A DNA stretch of 64,000 bases from NCBI GenBank assembly GCA_026004415.1, contig BPJC01000004.1:1-64000 (forward strand), in the 5' to 3' direction. Below, piece after piece: positions 23,864-34,372 of this stretch. A program made the translations under genes and the position numbers. Under the pieces are notes generated by a model. That model was not told where the DNA came from. It made no database searches and saw only the letters and a list, made by a program, of their open reading frames with translations. This stretch comes from Patescibacteria group bacterium. GTDB taxonomy: Bacteria; Patescibacteriota; Microgenomatia; UBA1406; GWC2-37-13. Each line of letters opens with the position of its first letter. The stretch's first letter is position 1.

Positions 23864-24661
23864 ATGAAACCTCAATGGCTTTTCTTTGGTTTGGGCAATT
23901 TTGGCAAGGAATACAAAGATACTCGTCATAATATTGGTCATCAGTTTGTTGATTATATTTCAGCTTTAAATAAATTGAAACTTAAGAAGTCAGAAAAGCT
24001 AAAGACCAGCTACACTCAATTTAACAATAAATTTTTGGCCAAGAATATAAGTTATATGAATCTTTCAGGTCAGTCGCTTAAATTGTTTTGTTCTTATTAT
24101 TATATTGATCCAGATAAAATTACAGTGGTTTATGATGATTTAGACATACCCTTAGGAAAATTTAAAATTCAAACAGGGGTTTATTCAAAGACTCATAATG
24201 GCTTGAAATCTATAGCTGAATATTTTGATCTCAATACTCTAAATTTTATTAGAATTGGCATAGAAAACAGAAAAATTCGGATTCCTGGTCAAAGATATGT
24301 TTTAAGCAAGTTTAGCTCTACAGAAAAAAATATCTTAAAGACAGTTTTTGATAAAGTAGCCAAATTAGTTTTTAGTTTATTTTTATTGTTAATTTATCCT
24401 GTTAGAGTTTTGGCGCAACCTAGTAATATTATTCCAACTGAGATAATAACCAGTTTTAATCTTGGCTTTATTCCTTATTTGTTTATAACCTTTGTTTTTT
24501 TAACTTTATTAAGATTTGGCCTACGAGTAAAAAAAGATGTTGAGATATATGGAACTACTATTTTGTTTATAATCTGCACTGCGATTGGTTGGTTTTTTGA
24601 CAATTATGCTATAAGCCTGGTAATCATTGTAATTTACACTTTAATGTATATAGGTGATTGA
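23864..24661 (+). CDS. pth: Peptidyl-tRNA hydrolase fused to a membrane domain
   Basis: ATG at 23864 is preceded by AAGG 8 nt upstream and chosen over TTG 23861. Residues 1-180 are Pth: FFGLGNFGKEY, the DTRHNIGHQFV catalytic His, VVYDDLDIPLGKF and KTHNGLKS. The usual GGHNGL is KTHNGL here. The enzyme recycles peptidyl-tRNA. Unusually the chain continues for about 85 residues with a signal-like helix (LVFSLFLLLIYPVRVLAQ) and two or three further membrane helices. This could be a genuine membrane-tethered Pth, or a fusion of two genes created by mutation or a single-base assembly error. The TGA stop is 1 nt from the convergent htpX stop. Confidence 0.85.
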   Translation: MKPQWLFFGLGNFGKEYKDTRHNIGHQFVDYISALNKLKLKKSEKLKTSYTQFNNKFLAKNISYMNLSGQSLKLFCSYYYIDPDKITVVYDDLDIPLGKFKIQTGVYSKTHNGLKSIAEYFDLNTLNFIRIGIENRKIRIPGQRYVLSKFSSTEKNILKTVFDKVAKLVFSLFLLLIYPVRVLAQPSNIIPTEIITSFNLGFIPYLFITFVFLTLLRFGLRVKKDVEIYGTTILFIICTAIGWFFDNYAISLVIIVIYTLMYIGD

Positions 24662-24662
24662 A

Positions 24663-25565
24663 TTACATTAGGCTTTTTAGGTTTTTGATTCTTTCCTCAA
24701 TTGGAGGGTGTGTAGAAAACAAGTTCTGAAGTTTTGCTACAAAGTCGTTGTTCTTTTTAGGATTTATATGAAAAAATAAGTGCGCTGTCTCTGGGTTTGC
24801 GTTGAACTGTTTTGGGTAACTGGAAATTTTTTCAAGCGCAGATATTAAGCCATTGGGATTTCTAGTCATAAGCACAGCACTTGAATCAGCTAAAAATTCT
24901 CTTTTTCTTGATATTGCCAGCTGAATTAAACTGGCGGCGATTGGTAGCAAAATAATTGCAACAATAGCTAAAATTAAGATAAATGCATTATTGTTTTTTT
25001 CTTTGTCAGAGCTTCTTGATCCCCAATAGAGATTTCTTAAAGCAATCTCGGAAGCATAGCCAATAATGCTAGCTAAAACAGCCGCAATCGTTGCTACTAA
25101 AATATCATAGTTTTTGATATGTGAAAGTTCATGCGCTATAACACCTTCAAGATCTGATCTGTCCAAAATTTTAAGCAAACCTGTGGTTACAGCTATCGCA
25201 GAGTGTTTTGGATCTCTGCCTGTAGCAAAAGCATTAGGGCTTTCATCTTCAATCACATATACTTTTGGCATTGGTAAACCTTGTGCAATACATAGATTCT
25301 CTGTGACTGTATATAGGTCAAAGTACTTTTCTTTATCAGCTAATTTTGCTTTATACATTGAAAGCACTATTTTATCGCTGTAAAAATAGCTGATAAAAGA
25401 GCCAAAAATGCTTGCAAATAAGCCAATTACTAAAAATGTTCCTGGAGACTCAAAGATTGCACCTAATGCATAAAAAAATAAAGTAAAGACAAAGATGAAG
25501 AATAAAAAAGTTAGATAAGTTTTTCTTTTATTACTCTCTATAAGAGCATAAGGTGAGGTAGCCAT
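24663..25565 (-). CDS. htpX: HtpX-like M48 membrane metalloprotease
   Basis: This 300-residue protein has paired N-terminal transmembrane helices, zinc motif GVIAHELSHIKNYD (HExxH) near residue 145, two more helices and the third ligand in REFLADSSAVLMT. HtpX degrades misfolded membrane proteins and is stress-linked in many bacteria. It starts 2 nt after the lemA stop, the widely conserved lemA-htpX pairing. It is full length. Confidence 0.93.
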   Translation of the reverse strand: MATSPYALIESNKRKTYLTFLFFIFVFTLFFYALGAIFESPGTFLVIGLFASIFGSFISYFYSDKIVLSMYKAKLADKEKYFDLYTVTENLCIAQGLPMPKVYVIEDESPNAFATGRDPKHSAIAVTTGLLKILDRSDLEGVIAHELSHIKNYDILVATIAAVLASIIGYASEIALRNLYWGSRSSDKEKNNNAFILILAIVAIILLPIAASLIQLAISRKREFLADSSAVLMTRNPNGLISALEKISSYPKQFNANPETAHLFFHINPKKNNDFVAKLQNLFSTHPPIEERIKNLKSLM

Positions 25566-25567
25566 TT

Positions 25568-26116
25568 TTAAAATCTAACTTGTATGTTTTCTTTTTCTTC
25601 AGTTGAGAAAAATTCTTTGGCTGTAAAGCCAAACAGATTTGCTACTATGTTGGATGGAAAAACCTGGATTTGATTATTGTAATCTAAAACTGAAGCGTTG
25701 TAAAACTGCCTTGAGTAAGCTATTTTATCTTCGGTATCTTCTAATTGCCTTTGTAGTTGCAAAAAATTTTCATTTGCTTTAAGTTCAGGGTAATTTTCTG
25801 AAACTGCAAATAATGTTTTTAAACTTTCAGTCAGCATATTGTTTGCCTCAGCTTTCTCTTGCATAGATTGAGCATTTAATAGATTTGATCTTGCTTTAGT
25901 TATGTTTTCTAGAAGTTCTTTTTCGTGTTTGGCATAACCTTTTATTGTCTCAACAAGGTTTGGTATCAGGTCTGCTCTTCTTTTTAACTGAACATCTATG
26001 CCAGATTCTGCCTCATTGATTCTGTTTCGTAAAACTACAAGTCTGTTATAAAGAAAGATTATATATAAAATTATTACTCCTAATGCTATTAAAAGATAAA
26101 GTGTTATTTGGTTCAT
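25568..26116 (-). CDS. lemA: LemA family protein
   Basis: This 182-residue protein has an N-terminal transmembrane helix followed by a four-helix coiled-coil domain with the family pattern [20 protein letters not shown] and [19 protein letters not shown]. It is typically co-encoded with htpX and proposed to act with it in envelope stress, though its exact role is unclear. Confidence 0.93.
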   Translation of the reverse strand: MNQITLYLLIALGVIILYIIFLYNRLVVLRNRINEAESGIDVQLKRRADLIPNLVETIKGYAKHEKELLENITKARSNLLNAQSMQEKAEANNMLTESLKTLFAVSENYPELKANENFLQLQRQLEDTEDKIAYSRQFYNASVLDYNNQIQVFPSNIVANLFGFTAKEFFSTEEKENIQVRF

Positions 26117-26206
26117 GTTATGAATTAAATTTTAATTAGTTTAAATTCTACTATTATTTAAGATATTTGCAACTAATTTGTATTTTTGCTTTATTAATAA
26201 ATAAGT

Positions 26207-26212
26207 TATAAT
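26207..26212 (+). promoter_or_regulatory. Candidate -10 box of rmuC
   Basis: TATAAT lies 7 nt before the ATG at 26220; a TTGCTT hexamer lies 15 nt further upstream. Confidence 0.5.
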
Positions 26213-26219
26213 TTAAAGT

Positions 26220-27290
26220 ATGGAGATTTTAATTACTACTCTTATAGTAGGTATACTCTTATCAGTTGTTATCTTTATACTGTTTAGACAGTTAAGCAGA
26301 AACTTTGAGTCAAAAGTAACAGATTTTTATAAATCTGCGTATCAGCAGATTGCAGAAATTTATGAGGGTAGATTTAAACAGGATAAAGAAAGTATACATA
26401 GAGATTTGGAGGATAAGCGTAAACTTTTTCAGGAGATGATAAATAGGATTGAGTCGCATATTCAGCAAACAGATAAAGAAAGGATCTCATCATTTAGTAG
26501 ATTGCAGGAGGCAATAACTAAACAGATTCAACAGGTTGATAAATTAACGATTACTGCAGAGGCTTTGAGCAAAGTTTTGTCTAACAACCAAATGAGAGGA
26601 CAGTTTGGTGAGCAGGTTGCTGAGAACTTGCTTAAAATGTCAGGTTTTGTTAAAGGTACAGATTACAATGTCAATACAGCTCAATCTTCAAACACTTCAA
26701 GACCTGATTTTTCAATTTTTTTGCCAGATAGGACTAAAATTAATGTTGATGTAAAGTTTCCTTATCAAAATTTAAAAAAAGCTGTTGAAACTAATGATAA
26801 GGAAGAGAGGCGCAGATTGCTGAAGGTATTTGAAGGAGATGTTAAAAAAAAGATTAAAGAGGTTGCTGGCAGAGAATATATAAACCCAGATGATAAAACA
26901 GTTGATTTTGTTATTTTGTTTATTCCAAACGAATCAATTTTTTCATATATTTATGAAAAAATGACAGATATTTGGGAAGAGGCGATGAAAAATAAAGTTG
27001 TTTTAGCAGGCCCGTTTTCTTTTACAGCTATTTTAAGAATGATTAAGCAGGCATATGATAACTTTAAGTTTCAACAAAATATTCACGAGATCATAGCTTT
27101 AATTAAAAGATTTCAGTCTGAGTTTGATAAGTTTTCAACAGAATTTGAAAAGATGGAGACTTATATAAATAGATTGCAAAATCAATATAATGCTATAAAA
27201 ACAACAAGAGCGAATGCATTGACGCGGGTTGTAGATAAGATTATGCTGTCAGAATCTGATGATAGTTTGAAATTACTTGATAAAAATTGA
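26220..27290 (+). CDS. rmuC: DNA recombination protein RmuC
   Basis: This 356-residue protein has an N-terminal membrane helix (about 4-24), a coiled coil to about 130, and the RmuC core with GQFGEQVAENLLKMSGFVKG, TSRPDFSIFLPDRTKINVDVKFP (PD-(D/E)xK-like) and a second coiled coil. RmuC limits inversions and is a predicted membrane-anchored nuclease. It is followed by a strong hairpin terminator. Confidence 0.94.
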   Translation: MEILITTLIVGILLSVVIFILFRQLSRNFESKVTDFYKSAYQQIAEIYEGRFKQDKESIHRDLEDKRKLFQEMINRIESHIQQTDKERISSFSRLQEAITKQIQQVDKLTITAEALSKVLSNNQMRGQFGEQVAENLLKMSGFVKGTDYNVNTAQSSNTSRPDFSIFLPDRTKINVDVKFPYQNLKKAVETNDKEERRRLLKVFEGDVKKKIKEVAGREYINPDDKTVDFVILFIPNESIFSYIYEKMTDIWEEAMKNKVVLAGPFSFTAILRMIKQAYDNFKFQQNIHEIIALIKRFQSEFDKFSTEFEKMETYINRLQNQYNAIKTTRANALTRVVDKIMLSESDDSLKLLDKN

Positions 27291-27292
27291 GG

Positions 27293-27330
27293 TAGGTCCC
27301 TGTAAACATATACAGGGACCTATTATTTTT
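27293..27330. terminator. Bidirectional intrinsic terminator
   Basis: AGGTCCCTGTA and TACAGGGACCT form a perfect 11-bp stem (12 with one further T-A pair) around a 6-nt loop, followed on the plus strand by TTATTTTT. It lies between convergent rmuC and the 149-residue secreted-protein gene and overlaps that gene's stop. Confidence 0.85.
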
Positions 27331-27778
27331 AGAAGGGCATTCTGTGGAAGTGTTTAAAGCCAGGTTTTTCAGGTTTTAGATTGAGGGGAATATTATTTTC
27401 TTTTAGCCAGTTTTGATAATCCTGCTTAAGTTGTTTAACTTGTTCTCGTTTTCTATCTGGGTCAAGGTTTTTAAGTTGTTCTATTTCTTGTCTTAATTCT
27501 TGCTGTTTTTGAAGTATTTTTTGTTTCTGTTCTTCAGTTATTTTGCCTTGCTTAACTTGTTGATCTAAATACTCTTGAAATTTTTGCTGTCTTTGTACAT
27601 ACATCTCTTTTTTGTGTTCATCGAAAACTTGTTGGACTTCTTCTTTTTTTAACCCAAATTTCTTTGCTATTTTATCTACTAAGCTATTGGAATCTGATTC
27701 TGCAAAAATTGTACTGCTTGATACTGCCACAGTTGCAATTATTGCTGTTATTGCGGCGATTAAATATTTTTTATTCAT
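27329..27778 (-). CDS. Small secreted coiled-coil protein (DUF2680-like)
   Basis: This 149-residue protein has a signal peptide (AAITAIIATVAVSSSTIFA) followed by a Lys/Gln/Glu-rich helical domain. The pattern VDKIAKKFGLKKEEVQQVFD and QVKQGKITEEQKQKIL resembles short DUF2680/YckD-type or Spy-like periplasmic proteins. The C-terminus contains His (FKHFHRMPF). A perfect AAAGGAGGTG Shine-Dalgarno precedes the ATG. Upstream is an operator matching that of the adjacent response-regulator gene, so it is probably the main target of the two-component system. An envelope-stress chaperone role is an inference. Confidence 0.75.
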   Translation of the reverse strand: MNKKYLIAAITAIIATVAVSSSTIFAESDSNSLVDKIAKKFGLKKEEVQQVFDEHKKEMYVQRQQKFQEYLDQQVKQGKITEEQKQKILQKQQELRQEIEQLKNLDPDRKREQVKQLKQDYQNWLKENNIPLNLKPEKPGFKHFHRMPF

Positions 27779-27837
27779 TTGTTTTCACCTCCTTTCTAAA
27801 TAAATAACTTATAATGTTTAAATATTAGTTAATGAAT

Positions 27838-27853
27838 CTTAAATTAACCTTAA
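27838..27853 (-). promoter_or_regulatory. OmpR-type direct repeat upstream of the 149-residue secreted gene
   Basis: On the minus strand TTAAG-N6-TTAAG (11-bp period) is followed after 10 nt by TAATAT. The same spacing occurs upstream of the response-regulator gene. OmpR/PhoB-family regulators bind such direct repeats. Confidence 0.55.
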
Positions 27854-27860
27854 ATTTAGG

Positions 27861-28922
27861 TTAGGCTTTTTTAATAGGAAGTTCTATAGTAAAAACACTG
27901 CCTTGATTGGGTGTTGACTCAACTTTGATGTTACCATTGTGCAAATCAATAATGTCTTTTGCTATTGATAGTCCTAACCCAAAACCAGTATTTATATGTC
28001 TTGATCTTGAACTATCAACTCTAAAGAATCGTTCAAAAATTTTCTTATGGTATTTTTTTGGAATACCAATGCCTGTGTCTGATACTTTGATGACTGCAGT
28101 ATTCTTTTTTACAAAATTTTCTATGCAGATCTCGCCGTCTTTTGGCGTATATTTGATTGCATTATCAAGCAAAATTAGTAAAACTTCTTCTATAGCGTTT
28201 TTATCAGCATTAAGTTTAATATCATTAGACTTTACTTTAATTTTTATATTTTTATTCTCTGCAAAATGCTTGATGCGTTTTACGCTTGAGTAAATAACAT
28301 CTTTTATGTTGAATGTAGTTAAGACAATATTATTATCGTTTTGATATTTGTTTAGATCAAGAAGCCTATTGCTTAAACTAATTATTGTATTTACTTCGTT
28401 TAAGTTGTCGGCAATAATGTCGTAAATTGACTTATTCTTTTTTATTGCTTTGCTTCTTAGGGCTACTTCAAGAGATGTTTTTAATGATGTTAAGGGAGTT
28501 CTAAGCTCATGTGCGGCTGATGAGATAAAGTTTTTTTGCATAGTCATATTTTCCTCTATTGGTTTGAGTACATAGCCTGAAAACAAATAACTGGCTATTG
28601 TTGAAAATATTAAAATTACAAAATTGATTATTGCAAGCTTGATTGCAATGCCGCTTTTGGCTGAACTAATCTCATTTTCTAGCACTTCTTCTATTTTTTT
28701 TATATTTCCAGTTAACTTTAGTTGTTTGTTGTTAAAGTCAAATGGTTTGTCTGCTAAAAACGGTGTTATCTCTTGTATTATTAATTTTTGGCCTACTGTT
28801 TTAATTTTCCTTTCAATTTCAGATGTTGTTATTTGGTAGATGATTAAGCTAAAAAAAAGGCTTACTGCCATTATAATTAATGTGTAATAAACTGTAAGTT
28901 TTATGTGAGCAGATTTAAACAC
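27861..28922 (-). CDS. Sensor histidine kinase
   Basis: This 353-residue protein has two transmembrane helices (about 9-30 and 95-118) bracketing a short external loop, no obvious HAMP, H-box SSAAHELRTPLTSLKTSLEV (phosphoacceptor His), N-box LILLDNAIKYTPKDGEI, and G-boxes DTGIGIPKKYHKKIFERFF and GFGLGLSIAKDI. The GTG start overlaps the response regulator's TAG by one base (TAGTG), so the two are translationally coupled. The signal is unknown; the short loop suggests membrane or near-surface sensing. Confidence 0.95.
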   Translation of the reverse strand: MFKSAHIKLTVYYTLIIMAVSLFFSLIIYQITTSEIERKIKTVGQKLIIQEITPFLADKPFDFNNKQLKLTGNIKKIEEVLENEISSAKSGIAIKLAIINFVILIFSTIASYLFSGYVLKPIEENMTMQKNFISSAAHELRTPLTSLKTSLEVALRSKAIKKNKSIYDIIADNLNEVNTIISLSNRLLDLNKYQNDNNIVLTTFNIKDVIYSSVKRIKHFAENKNIKIKVKSNDIKLNADKNAIEEVLLILLDNAIKYTPKDGEICIENFVKKNTAVIKVSDTGIGIPKKYHKKIFERFFRVDSSRSRHINTGFGLGLSIAKDIIDLHNGNIKVESTPNQGSVFTIELPIKKA

Positions 28923-29602
28923 TAGGTCTTATCATCAATTTTATAACCATAGCCTCTTACTGTTTTGATTAGTTTTTTGCTTTTGTCAAAAGGCTGGTCA
29001 ATTTTACGGCGAAGGTATTTTATGTAGACTTCTACTGTATTGGGCATAATATCGTCTGAAAAATGCCAAATGTTGTCAATAATTTTATCTTTGCTAATTA
29101 TCTGTCCTTTATACCTTGCTAATAATTCGAGTATTAAATACTCTTTTTTTGTCAGTTTAATGCGTTTGTTGTTTCTGGATACTTCATAGGTTTCTGTATT
29201 TATTTGTAAATCTCCAATTTTAATAATTTTTTTTATGGGTTTATCCCTTCGCCTGGTTAATGATTTTAATCTTGCTAGTAATTCTTCAAAATCAAAAGGT
29301 TTGACAAGATAATCGTCTGCTCCGCAGTTGAATCCTTTGAGCTTGTCATCTAAATCAGATTTAGCAGTAAGTATGAGTATTGGAGTTTGTATGTTTTTTT
29401 CTCGTATCGCAGAGCATAGTCTTAAGCCATCAATTTTGGGAAGCATTAAGTCTATGATTATTACATCAAAACTGTAATTTGTTGCTAGTTCATAACCAAG
29501 TTGGCCATCGTAGGCAGTTTCTACGATATACTTTTCTTGTTCCAGTCCAAGTCTTATAGCTTTTGAGATTTTAAGATCATCTTCAATAAGTAATACTTTC
29601 AT
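28922..29602 (-). CDS. OmpR/PhoB-family response regulator
   Basis: This 226-residue protein has a receiver domain with acidic pocket EDD (7-9), phosphoacceptor Asp51 in DVIIIDLMLPKIDG, and ILTAKSD. Its C-terminal winged helix is Trans_reg_C type (LTKKEYLILELLARYKGQII, NTVEVYIKYLRRKID, VRGYGYKI). It precedes and overlaps its sensor kinase gene. A TATAAT box and direct repeats lie upstream, pointing to autoregulation. Confidence 0.96.
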   Translation of the reverse strand: MKVLLIEDDLKISKAIRLGLEQEKYIVETAYDGQLGYELATNYSFDVIIIDLMLPKIDGLRLCSAIREKNIQTPILILTAKSDLDDKLKGFNCGADDYLVKPFDFEELLARLKSLTRRRDKPIKKIIKIGDLQINTETYEVSRNNKRIKLTKKEYLILELLARYKGQIISKDKIIDNIWHFSDDIMPNTVEVYIKYLRRKIDQPFDKSKKLIKTVRGYGYKIDDKT

Positions 29603-29613
29603 AAGTTGTAAAT

Positions 29614-29619
29614 ATTATA
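29614..29619 (-). promoter_or_regulatory. Candidate -10 box of the two-component operon
   Basis: TATAAT lies 11 nt before the ATG at 29602 and 10 nt after the direct repeat at 29629-29646. Confidence 0.5.
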
Positions 29620-29628
29620 TTATTTAAA

Positions 29629-29646
29629 CCTTAAAATTAGCTTAAG
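29629..29646 (-). promoter_or_regulatory. OmpR-type direct repeat upstream of the response regulator
   Basis: CTTAAGCTAATTTTAAGG on the minus strand contains TTAAG twice with an 11-bp period, overlapping the expected -35 region and the topA stop codon. It matches the repeat at 27838-27853 in sequence and spacing. Confidence 0.55.
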
Positions 29647-31675
29647 TATTGTTGTTTTCTTGTTTAGGCAGTTTCCAACTGCTAAAGTCGCAGTCAGGAT
29701 AGTTTTTACAGCCATAAAACCGTTTGCCTTTGCTTGTTTTTTTGATGATAATCTTGCCACCGCATTTTGGACAGGCTACATTGTCTACATACTCAATATA
29801 TGGTTCTATATATTTGCAGTCTGGAAAACCAGAGCAACCATAAAATTTTCCGTATTTTGAAAATCGCAGTATTAGATTTTTTCCGCATTTGGGACATTTT
29901 TTTTCTGTTTCTCTTTCCACATTTATGTGTGTTTGATCATTTTTGTTTTTTTCTAGATCTTTTTCTAAGGGTTTATAGAATTTGTAAATGACTTGAATAA
30001 TGTCTTCTTCTCCGTTGGCAATTTTATCAAGGTCTTCCTCCATTTTAGCTGTAAAATCGAGTTCAAATATATCTTTGAAGCTGTTGGATAAATAATCAGA
30101 TATTGCAGTTCCTAATATTGATGGTCTTAAGACTCCATCTATTTTTTCTACATATTTTCTCTCTTGTATTAATGAGATAATTGGAGCGTATGTTGAAGGT
30201 CTGCCAATACCCTTTTCTTCCAGTGCTTTGATTAAGCCAGCTTCTGTGTATGCAGGAGGAGGAAGAGTCTGCTTTTCTTCTTTATTCAATTTTTCCAGAT
30301 CTAATTTTGAGTTCTCAGTGAGTTTTAAGAATTTGTCTTGTCTGGGGTTGAGGTTAGGATATAGTTTTAGGTAGCCATCAAAAACTAATCTTTCTTGTTC
30401 AGTAACAAAAAGATCATTGTCTTTGTTGGTTATGTGAATTTTTAGGATCTCAAATTCAGCAGGTTTAAACTGCGTTGCCAGTGCTCTTTTGTAGATTAGT
30501 TTGTAAACTTTTTTTTGCGGTTGAGATAGGTTTTTTAATATCTCTGGTTTTTTGTTTAAATCAGTTGGTCTTATGGCTTCGTGTGCTTCCTGTGCCAGCC
30601 TGCTTTTGGTTTTATAGGTTTTTGTTTGTTCATTTAAATAGTCTTTGCCAAATTCTTTTAATATAAATGTTTTAGCTTGTTTTAAAAATTCTTCTGATAA
30701 ATTAAATGAGTCTGTACGATGGTAGGTAATCAGACCTTGTTCATAAAGAGACTGAGCAATTCTCATAGTGTATTTAGTGCTATAACCAAAGTTTCTATTA
30801 CAAAGTTGTTGTAGTAATGATGTGTTTAATGGCGATGGCGCTTGTCTTTTTGTTTTCTTTGTCTCTATTTTTTTAATTTTATAGTCATTATGTTCTAATC
30901 TGTTTATTTCTTCTTCTATGTTAGATTCATTTAGTTTGGTTTTTTTATAGGTATAGTCTCCAGCAAATAAACTGAGTGTTGTTCTTATATCAATATCTTC
31001 ACCTTTAATTTGCTTAAGTTGCGCTAAAAATTTTTGCTTATCTGATCTAAACTCTGCTGAAATATTAAAGTAGGTTTCGGGTTTAAAGTTGTCAATCTCT
31101 TTTTGGCGTTCTACGACGAGTCTTAAGGCTACTGTTTGCACTCTTCCTGCAGATAACCAGCGTTTGCCAATCTTTTTCCATAATAATGGGGAGACCTTGT
31201 ATCCTACGAGTCTGTCTAATATTCTTCTACAGTTCTGCGCTTTTACTAAATCAGATCTTAATTCTTTTGCGTTTTCAAAGGCTTTTTTGAGTTCAGTTTC
31301 TGTTATTTCGTAAAAAACCATTCTTTTAAGTTTGGTTTTGTTATTTATTATTTTAAAATCAGGCCAGTCTTCTTTAATAAATCCTAGATAATATGCAGTA
31401 TGGTATGAGATAGACTCTCCTTCTCTATCTGGATCTGTTGCTAAAATTATTTCATCAGCTTTTTTTCCTAATGATTTTAATTCTTTAATAACTTGTTTTT
31501 TTTCTTTTATATCAACATACTCAGGTTTAAAATTGTTTTCTATATCTATAGCCAGTTTATTTTTGGGTAGATCTCTGATATGCCCTTTTGTGGCAAAAAC
31601 TGTTATTTCTTTGTTTTTAAAGATTTTGCTAAAACTTTTTACCTTTGTTGGTGACTCAACGATTATAAGTTTCAT
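29642..31675 (-). CDS. topA: DNA topoisomerase I
   Basis: TopA relaxes negative supercoils as a type IA enzyme. This 677-residue protein has an N-terminal TOPRIM domain (KLIIVESPTK, ATDPDREGE), the core with active-site Tyr about 318 in GLITYHRTDSFNL (His replaces the usual Met), AHEAIRPTDL and GIGRPSTYA. Two C-terminal four-Cys zinc ribbons follow (CPKCGKNLILRFSKYG..., CPKCGGKIIIKKTSKG...). It follows atpC by 24 nt and is followed by the two-component genes. Confidence 0.97.
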   Translation of the reverse strand: MKLIIVESPTKVKSFSKIFKNKEITVFATKGHIRDLPKNKLAIDIENNFKPEYVDIKEKKQVIKELKSLGKKADEIILATDPDREGESISYHTAYYLGFIKEDWPDFKIINNKTKLKRMVFYEITETELKKAFENAKELRSDLVKAQNCRRILDRLVGYKVSPLLWKKIGKRWLSAGRVQTVALRLVVERQKEIDNFKPETYFNISAEFRSDKQKFLAQLKQIKGEDIDIRTTLSLFAGDYTYKKTKLNESNIEEEINRLEHNDYKIKKIETKKTKRQAPSPLNTSLLQQLCNRNFGYSTKYTMRIAQSLYEQGLITYHRTDSFNLSEEFLKQAKTFILKEFGKDYLNEQTKTYKTKSRLAQEAHEAIRPTDLNKKPEILKNLSQPQKKVYKLIYKRALATQFKPAEFEILKIHITNKDNDLFVTEQERLVFDGYLKLYPNLNPRQDKFLKLTENSKLDLEKLNKEEKQTLPPPAYTEAGLIKALEEKGIGRPSTYAPIISLIQERKYVEKIDGVLRPSILGTAISDYLSNSFKDIFELDFTAKMEEDLDKIANGEEDIIQVIYKFYKPLEKDLEKNKNDQTHINVERETEKKCPKCGKNLILRFSKYGKFYGCSGFPDCKYIEPYIEYVDNVACPKCGGKIIIKKTSKGKRFYGCKNYPDCDFSSWKLPKQENNNT

Positions 31676-31699
31676 TTTATTTATAATATCAAATTAAAT

Positions 31700-33517
<1,818 letters not shown>

Positions 33518-34372
33518 TTAATTTGTAACCTCAACTGATTCTTTTGCTGTTATCATATCTAACAACTCATAAGTTATTTTTTCTTGTCTTAATTTGTTTC
33601 TTAGCAGTGTTAGGTGGTAGATTAACTCTCCAGCATTATCAGTTGCATTTTTCATCGCCATCATTCTAGCTGAATATTCTCCTGCCTCAGACTCGATTAT
33701 AGCGGTTCTGATTCTGTCTTCTAGGTATGAGTGCAGAAGTGATTCTAAAAAACTCTCAGCAGATGGTTCAATGCTGTATGGCTTTTGGCTGTGTTGTTTA
33801 TCCTGATTTTGCTGGCTAGTTAATGGCAGTAACTGCTCTATAGTGGGTTCTGATCTAAAAGCTGATATAAATCTGTTGTAAACAAGATAAACAGTGTTTA
33901 TTTGCTTGTTTAGAAAACGAGTTAAAACATTGTTGTAAACAGCTGATACTGAAGCAATAAAACTAGAATCGGAGAAATCTAAAACCACTTCACCTTTAAG
34001 GTTTTCCACAAACTCTCTTGCTTTTTTGCCAAATATTATGAATTGATCGTTATCTGTTGTTTTAATATTGTGTAGGAAATATTTAAATAAATTCAGGTTG
34101 AAAGAACCGCAAAGACCTTTGTTTGTTGATATGAAAACAAAAGTTCTGGTTGTTACATCTTTGTTGTTTTGAAACAACTCAGATGTGCTTTTATCTACAT
34201 TAGCAGAAATCTCAGTTATCATCTGTTTTAGGTATTGTTTATAAATAAGTCCTTGCATTGCCCTTTCTTGGGCTTTTTTCATTTTTACTGCCGCTACCAT
34301 CTGCATAGCTTTTGTAATTTTTCTCACATTGCCGATTGATTTTATTTTTAGTCTTACTTGCCTTAAGTTCAT
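33518..34372 (-). CDS. atpG: ATP synthase F1 subunit gamma
   Basis: Central rotor shaft, 284 residues. The N-terminal helix MNLRQVRLKIKSIGNVRKITKAMQMVAAVKMKKAQ and the C-terminal helix RMMAMKNATDNAGELIYHLTLLRNKLRQ pair into the coiled coil, and the middle has STNKGLCGSFN. Its ATG overlaps the atpA TGA as ATGA. Confidence 0.95.
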   Translation of the reverse strand: MNLRQVRLKIKSIGNVRKITKAMQMVAAVKMKKAQERAMQGLIYKQYLKQMITEISANVDKSTSELFQNNKDVTTRTFVFISTNKGLCGSFNLNLFKYFLHNIKTTDNDQFIIFGKKAREFVENLKGEVVLDFSDSSFIASVSAVYNNVLTRFLNKQINTVYLVYNRFISAFRSEPTIEQLLPLTSQQNQDKQHSQKPYSIEPSAESFLESLLHSYLEDRIRTAIIESEAGEYSARMMAMKNATDNAGELIYHLTLLRNKLRQEKITYELLDMITAKESVEVTN

